Assembly: GCA_963921425.1 (NCBI GenBank)
Contig: OY992835.1
Coordinates: 12,648,001 to 12,712,000 of the forward strand
Length of the DNA stretch: 64,000 nt
Source: Dryas octopetala
Taxonomy: Eukaryota; Streptophyta; Magnoliopsida; Rosales; Rosaceae
Reading direction: 5' to 3'
Part shown: positions 59,519 through 64,000 of the stretch, piece by piece
How the letters are laid out: each line of letters begins with the position of its first letter
Numbering within the stretch: position 1 is the first letter of the stretch
The notes under the pieces: generated by a model
What the model saw: only the letters and a program-made list of their open reading frames with translations
What the model was told of the DNA's origin: nothing
The model's database searches: none
Program-made: the position numbers and the translations under genes

Positions 59519-59912
59519 CTGATCAACATGGTCATCAGGCCTACATCAATAATCCAGAAGCTCACATCAGGGACATAATGCAGATGGAGGGACAAAAGGA
59601 AGTCAGATGAAATACAATGGCTTGATGACTCCTGGTACAAATACAAGGAGCTCTGGCGGGTATATACACAGAATGGAAAAATGAAATAGTCATGTATTAA
59701 TAATTAGCCAAGGTAGATATTCTCTCCTGTCCCCCTCCAAGAAAGAAGAAAATCTATAAGAGTATGAAGACGAGAATTGAACCCTTTTCTTCATTTTCTG
59801 GTTACAATGTGGGCAGATGAGAATTGACTTCTTTCTACAAAGGAATATGAAACCAGATAACAAAATTATAGTAGTCCTTTACCAAACTGTCAGTGCCACT
59901 GACTCAGATATT

Positions 59913-59970
59913 AAATTTCAGTCCTTATGCACTTTACATGGTCAGGTAAAGTGCATAAGGACTGAAATTT
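59913..59970. repeat. Perfect 24-bp hairpin downstream of the aquaporin gene
   Basis: AAATTTCAGTCCTTATGCAC plus TTTA (59913-59936) is followed, after a 10-base loop, by its exact inverse (59947-59970). It lies about 400 bases past the stop codon, possibly at the end of the 3'-UTR. It could be a tiny foldback element or affect 3'-end processing. Confidence 0.85.
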
Positions 59971-61670
59971 GATCTCTCTCTCCTTCAAACTTGAAAAAAG
60001 AAATGAAAAAACCCATATTAAGCTCATTTTGCAAGAAACTATGCAGCTTTTTCCCCCTATTCATGGTTTGCAAATTTTTAATAGCATTTTCCATCAACTG
60101 ACATGTAAATTAGCTCCAAAAGCATGGAAATTACCATGAAAGGCTTGAAAGCCCACAAACTCAATAAGGAGCCGTAACGCCTATCCTGCCCCAATGAATA
60201 CATTTATTTTTGACAACAACTGCAATTGCCCACATAAATCATATCAGATTTACAGTTTTAAAGTTCCTGGGCTTGGAAAGAATCACACAAGCATAACATG
60301 TGTAACCATAAACACCATGCATGTATATCGTTCCTTTCACATAGAGCAATAGGTGCATAACATCGAATAGCAGCAGAAATGCAAATTTTATTAGAGAAAA
60401 TGCAAAATTTTCATCACTGAAGTAAACAATCATATATTCATATTGCAAGCAAAAGTATCCTAGTAGAAGTCAAAACAAGCTGAAATCTGGCAGGAGCAAA
60501 CCAGAACGAAATCCAGCAGAAAAAAGTATCATTGTGGATTGTGTTCCTCAGGTAAACCATTAGGTATCAGAGTACAAATCTGGGATCCCATTCAAGTTAG
60601 TGACAAAAGACACCAGAAGGTAGCAAAACAGAGTGAAGAATTGTGTTCACTTGTTTCTTCATAGCCTAAGGGCAGTAGCAAAGATCAAATCAAAGCAGAA
60701 ACAGCATCAATTAGAAACTCAACTAGGTTTCAAGCACAACCTATCCAAAGTGCTTTCCTGTTATCTCTAATTAGTGATTTTATCCCTGCAAAAATTATTG
60801 TAATCAAGCCAATATGTCCGCATGCAGTGATTCCACCACACTTGACAAGTAATCATCCACACTGCTACACAAGCTGATCTTTCATAAATTGACAAGTAAA
60901 CAACAACCATTGAGAAATGCATATTGACAACGACAAGATAACAAATTTATTTTCACTTTATTAAAGAAATAACTCGTACATTATAACTTTGTGGCTTTGT
61001 AATGTTAAGTGCTCATTTTCAGTAGCCAAATATATCAAAATAAAATAACCCAGGAGTCTATTCTCAAATAGGAACGAAGCTACATAGCACAGATGCTTAA
61101 GGAGATGGTACAAGTAAATGCAATACCCACACTAGAGTCTGGACATACACAATAGATAGATGACTCACAATGAAAGATCATCTAATAGAAATCACAATAA
61201 AATCAACTGAACAAAAGCCTTTTCTAATGCTCATTGCTCAAGCTAACTTGCTTATAAGCAAATGATGCAATCAAGTTACAAACTACAACAATTTAACTAG
61301 ATATATGAAGCACAACCAAATCAATCTATTTTTGGTCCTGCATTACAAGTTCTGCATTTCAGAGAAACAAAAATTGTATTCTAAAAAGTAATAAAAAGAA
61401 AAACTCACCTAAAGTTAATCGATTACTTGAATGATTACCCATTATGAAAAGGGAAGTGCCTCATTTTTTTTCTAACTTCTGCCTCACTTAAGTGGAATCT
61501 TCTTAATCTCTCCAAATACCAAACTCAAAATCTCCATTTTCTCGTCTTTTCCCACACTTTCTCCCCATCCAAACAAACTCCTCTTCATCAACCACCCAAA
61601 CTAACCCAACCCCACCAACATTTACCAGAAACCACACAACCCCATTAACGATTCTGCACCAAAAGCCCAC
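59971..61670. other. Intergenic, no gene recognised
   Basis: No coding sequence; the last ~200 bases may be the 3'-UTR of the next minus-strand gene. Confidence 0.4.
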
Positions 61671-62009
61671 TCAGACAATCGAAACCTCTTTGATCCGACC
61701 CGTATCATTCTCGGGTCGAGCAAAGTACTTAGCAAGATAAAGCACAAGCAAGGCGATCAGGACGCCAACGAAATTGGCGACGGCGTCTTTAGCAGAGGCT
61801 CCCGCGGACCTGAAGAACCCGAGCTCGTCGGCGAACTCCTTGGCTGCCCCGGCTAAGAGAGATAGGACGGATCCGACCCGAATAGAGTGACGACGTAGAA
61901 ACGGGTACGGGGCTCGGTTGGCTAACGTGGAGAAGAGGAGGGTAAGAGAGAAGCAGAAGAGAACATGGTAGAGCTTGTCTTTGGCTAACCACGGGTCATT
62001 GTCGTCCAT
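61671..62009 (-). CDS. Small predicted membrane protein, function unknown
   Basis: This single exon encodes 112 residues from the ATG at 62007-62009 (MDDNDPWLAKDKLYHVLFCF). The frame extends seven codons upstream, but these begin with TTG. Two or three hydrophobic segments are visible (about 13-30, 48-58, 79-97). Between them lie AGAAKEFADELGFF and SAGASAKDAVANFVG, a pattern I recall from plant proteins annotated only as uncharacterised and distantly like the bacterial YfiM/DUF2279 group. The DKLYH motif fits that group. No function is proposed. The gene looks intact and the start is well supported. Confidence 0.7.
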   Translation of the reverse strand: MDDNDPWLAKDKLYHVLFCFSLTLLFSTLANRAPYPFLRRHSIRVGSVLSLLAGAAKEFADELGFFRSAGASAKDAVANFVGVLIALLVLYLAKYFARPENDTGRIKEVSIV

Positions 62010-62242
62010 TTGGAGCTTTGAAAGAATCAAGAAATGTTGGGGGCTGTTTGGTTTGCAAGAAAAAGAGACGACAAAAAGTTTGAATCTTCTGCCCTTCTAT
62101 ATGTTAATACTAACCAGCTCAGAACGAGGAGAGAGTCCTGACTAGGCTTGAAGGCTTGAAGCCTAACCCCTCCGTACAAGAAATTGCATGCACCTCTCAC
62201 AAATAGTGCACCAGAACCAAGAAATAAAATTTCAGATTTCAA

Positions 62243-64000
62243 AAAATTTTGATGAAAATTTCGATGAAAATTTTAAAGATTTTTAAATTTCGACAAAAAT
62301 TAAACAGAAACAACGGAAATTTTGAATGACTTTACCATATGTTTATTTAACATATTATCTACGATATTGATAAAAAACATTGAAGAAACCAAATTATATG
62401 GTAGATTTCATGTGATATGTGATGAATATAATACGCGCTGAAGGTAAATACTGTTAAATAAAATTAATATAATGAATAAATAAAATTAGTATATTTTTTA
62501 TACTCTATAATCTATACACTAAATCTTATACTTATATGTCCTAATATTACATTAAACTCTACATACTCTATATTCTTTAAGATATGGTATAAAATATTAG
62601 AATTTATGCCCTTTAGAGTATTTTAAATTTTTTTATATAGAAATGTATTATAATTTAGGGTTTAAAGATAACTAAACGAAATTTCAAAAGAATCAAACGA
62701 AACCTCAAACCTTTTTTTTTCTTTCCAATTGCCTAAAGACCTCAAACCCTAATCAACCCTAAACCTTTTTTTTTTCTTTCCTTCCTGGCTTCCACTTCTT
62801 CCCGTGACTTTCTTCTTCCCTTTCATTTCTCTCTCTCCCAGCCGCGACTGTGTCGCATACTCGCATATCAGCATGTGGCATATAATTGATATATCTTTTT
62901 CACTTCTCTCTCCTCCGGTCCTCCCTCTCCAGCGCCAATCTCTCTCTCCCAAGTCCCTCCCCGATCTCTCTCTCTCCCTCCCTGATCTCTTTTCTTTATT
63001 CTCTCTCTTCTCTCTCCTCCTTCCTCAATCACGTCGATGGCTGGGTTAATTTGTAACTGCCAGCAAGGAGAAGACAGACAGAGAAAAATGGCTAGGTTTG
63101 TTCCTCTTAGCGAAATTTCGATAAATTCGATAATTTTGGCGAAAAATTCATGAACTAGTGTTAAAATTTTCATACCCCCAAAAAACGAAATTTAACTCCT
63201 TGGCTATACCCTCTATATGCCCTATAAGGCTATACCATAAATATATCCTATATTATTAAATTTACTCAACCCTACCTCCTAAACCATAAACCACTCCATA
63301 AACCCTAAATTATATTAAACTTATATCCTTGCAAACTTATATAAAATTATAAACTTAGATACTCCATAGTGATATTTAGTTTATAAACTTATATAAAATT
63401 ACTAAATGCACATTATAGTTTTTCTATAAAACCATATTATAGTTTATATTGTTTTAAACTTTTAATTAGGTTTTATTACATTTTTAATACCCTAATATCT
63501 GACAAAAAAACATCTTTAAGTATGTAATGTATATAGTTTTAGTACAAAGTTTTTAATTAACTAGTTAATAGTAATACCCATAGATTATGTAATTGTGTTT
63601 TTTTTTTGTACAAAAATTATATAATTATGTTTCTATAGTTGTTTAGTTTATATATGTTTTTATTTTTTTATTAAATTTTTTATACATGAAATTCCTAAAA
63701 CTCTAAAACTCTAAAAAAATATAAAACATATTACTTCCACCACATTATTCGAACACAAGACTAGTAGAAGAAGGAAAGCCTCATCCATTGGACCATTGAA
63801 TGGTTATGATTGTTTGTCTAAAATATTATATTTATACTCATATTCTTTAATAAACTAATATTAATAAATTTAATATATTATATATCAAGTTGTTAACCAA
63901 CCTTAACATATCTCTTTAGTGTTTCATTCTTTCTCAACTTATTTGTGCCGCCTCTTCTCTTCTCTCTCTCTTTCTCATATCTCTGTTGCTCAGTTCTCTC
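62243..64000. other. Intergenic, AT-rich, with CT-rich tracts
   Basis: CT-rich leader-like sequence lies at about 62780-63040, and poly-T runs and AACCCTAA-type words occur. TTTCGAT/ATCGAAA-type words near 62250-62300 and inverted near 63110-63190 hint at a decayed inverted-repeat element. No convincing gene is seen. Confidence 0.4.

Noticed and set aside
1..64000. CRISPR arrays, rRNA and tRNA genes
   Set aside because: None recognised by eye; a plant nuclear window is not expected to hold CRISPR, and a tRNA scan would be needed to exclude tRNA genes fully.

Overview
The window is nuclear DNA of a dicot plant. It has AT-rich intergenic space, GT-AG introns, and single-copy plant genes separated by nested transposons. 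The proteins and repeat style fit a woody rosid such as Rosaceae, but that placement is inference from family resemblance and was not tested.

I see six genes that look intact. They are cytosolic ribosomal protein S12 (9600-11027, minus), a CAF1 deadenylase (15224-16048, minus), a CYP82-type cytochrome P450 (30325-32030, minus), an FDM1/IDN2-like XS/XH-domain protein of RNA-directed DNA methylation (43655-48446, minus), a NIP6;1-like aquaporin (56914-59518, plus) and a small membrane protein of unknown function (61671-62009, minus). A CYP81-like P450 pseudogene (about 23660-25371), a Rab-GAP fragment near 41.5 kb and a duplicated unidentified gene fragment (about 21.0-22.4 kb and 42.4-43.0 kb) are broken genes.

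The most striking feature is the mobile DNA. Positions 1270-8978 form an apparently complete PIF/Harbinger transposon with a TTA target duplication. It carries a two-exon Myb/SANT-like ORF1, an uninterrupted 450-residue DDE transposase, and a third 148-residue ORF. The third protein contains three copies of an exact C-x-C-x8-C-x2-C module. Each ORF has its own TATA box. Both element ends carry five copies of the octamer TGTGACCC. A 2.6-kb solo LTR with an AAACC duplication sits in the 5' part of the element.

Two CACTA elements, each with a 3-bp target duplication, flank the CYP82 gene. The one at 25435-29754 has subterminal repeats and a possible spliced 83-codon ORF. The one at 33988-38766 has captured intron-containing exons of two unrelated host genes, a METTL2/TRM140-like tRNA methyltransferase and CAND1, in one orientation. 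Further elements are a second solo LTR (18143-19269), Mutator-like inverted-repeat elements with 9-bp target duplications (49256-50504, 58452-58624, 21941-22341) and several other MITEs.

Functionally the intact genes are ordinary housekeeping, transport and metabolic genes and do not form a cluster. The FDM1-like gene belongs to the pathway that silences transposons such as those around it. No rRNA, tRNA or CRISPR array was recognised by eye.
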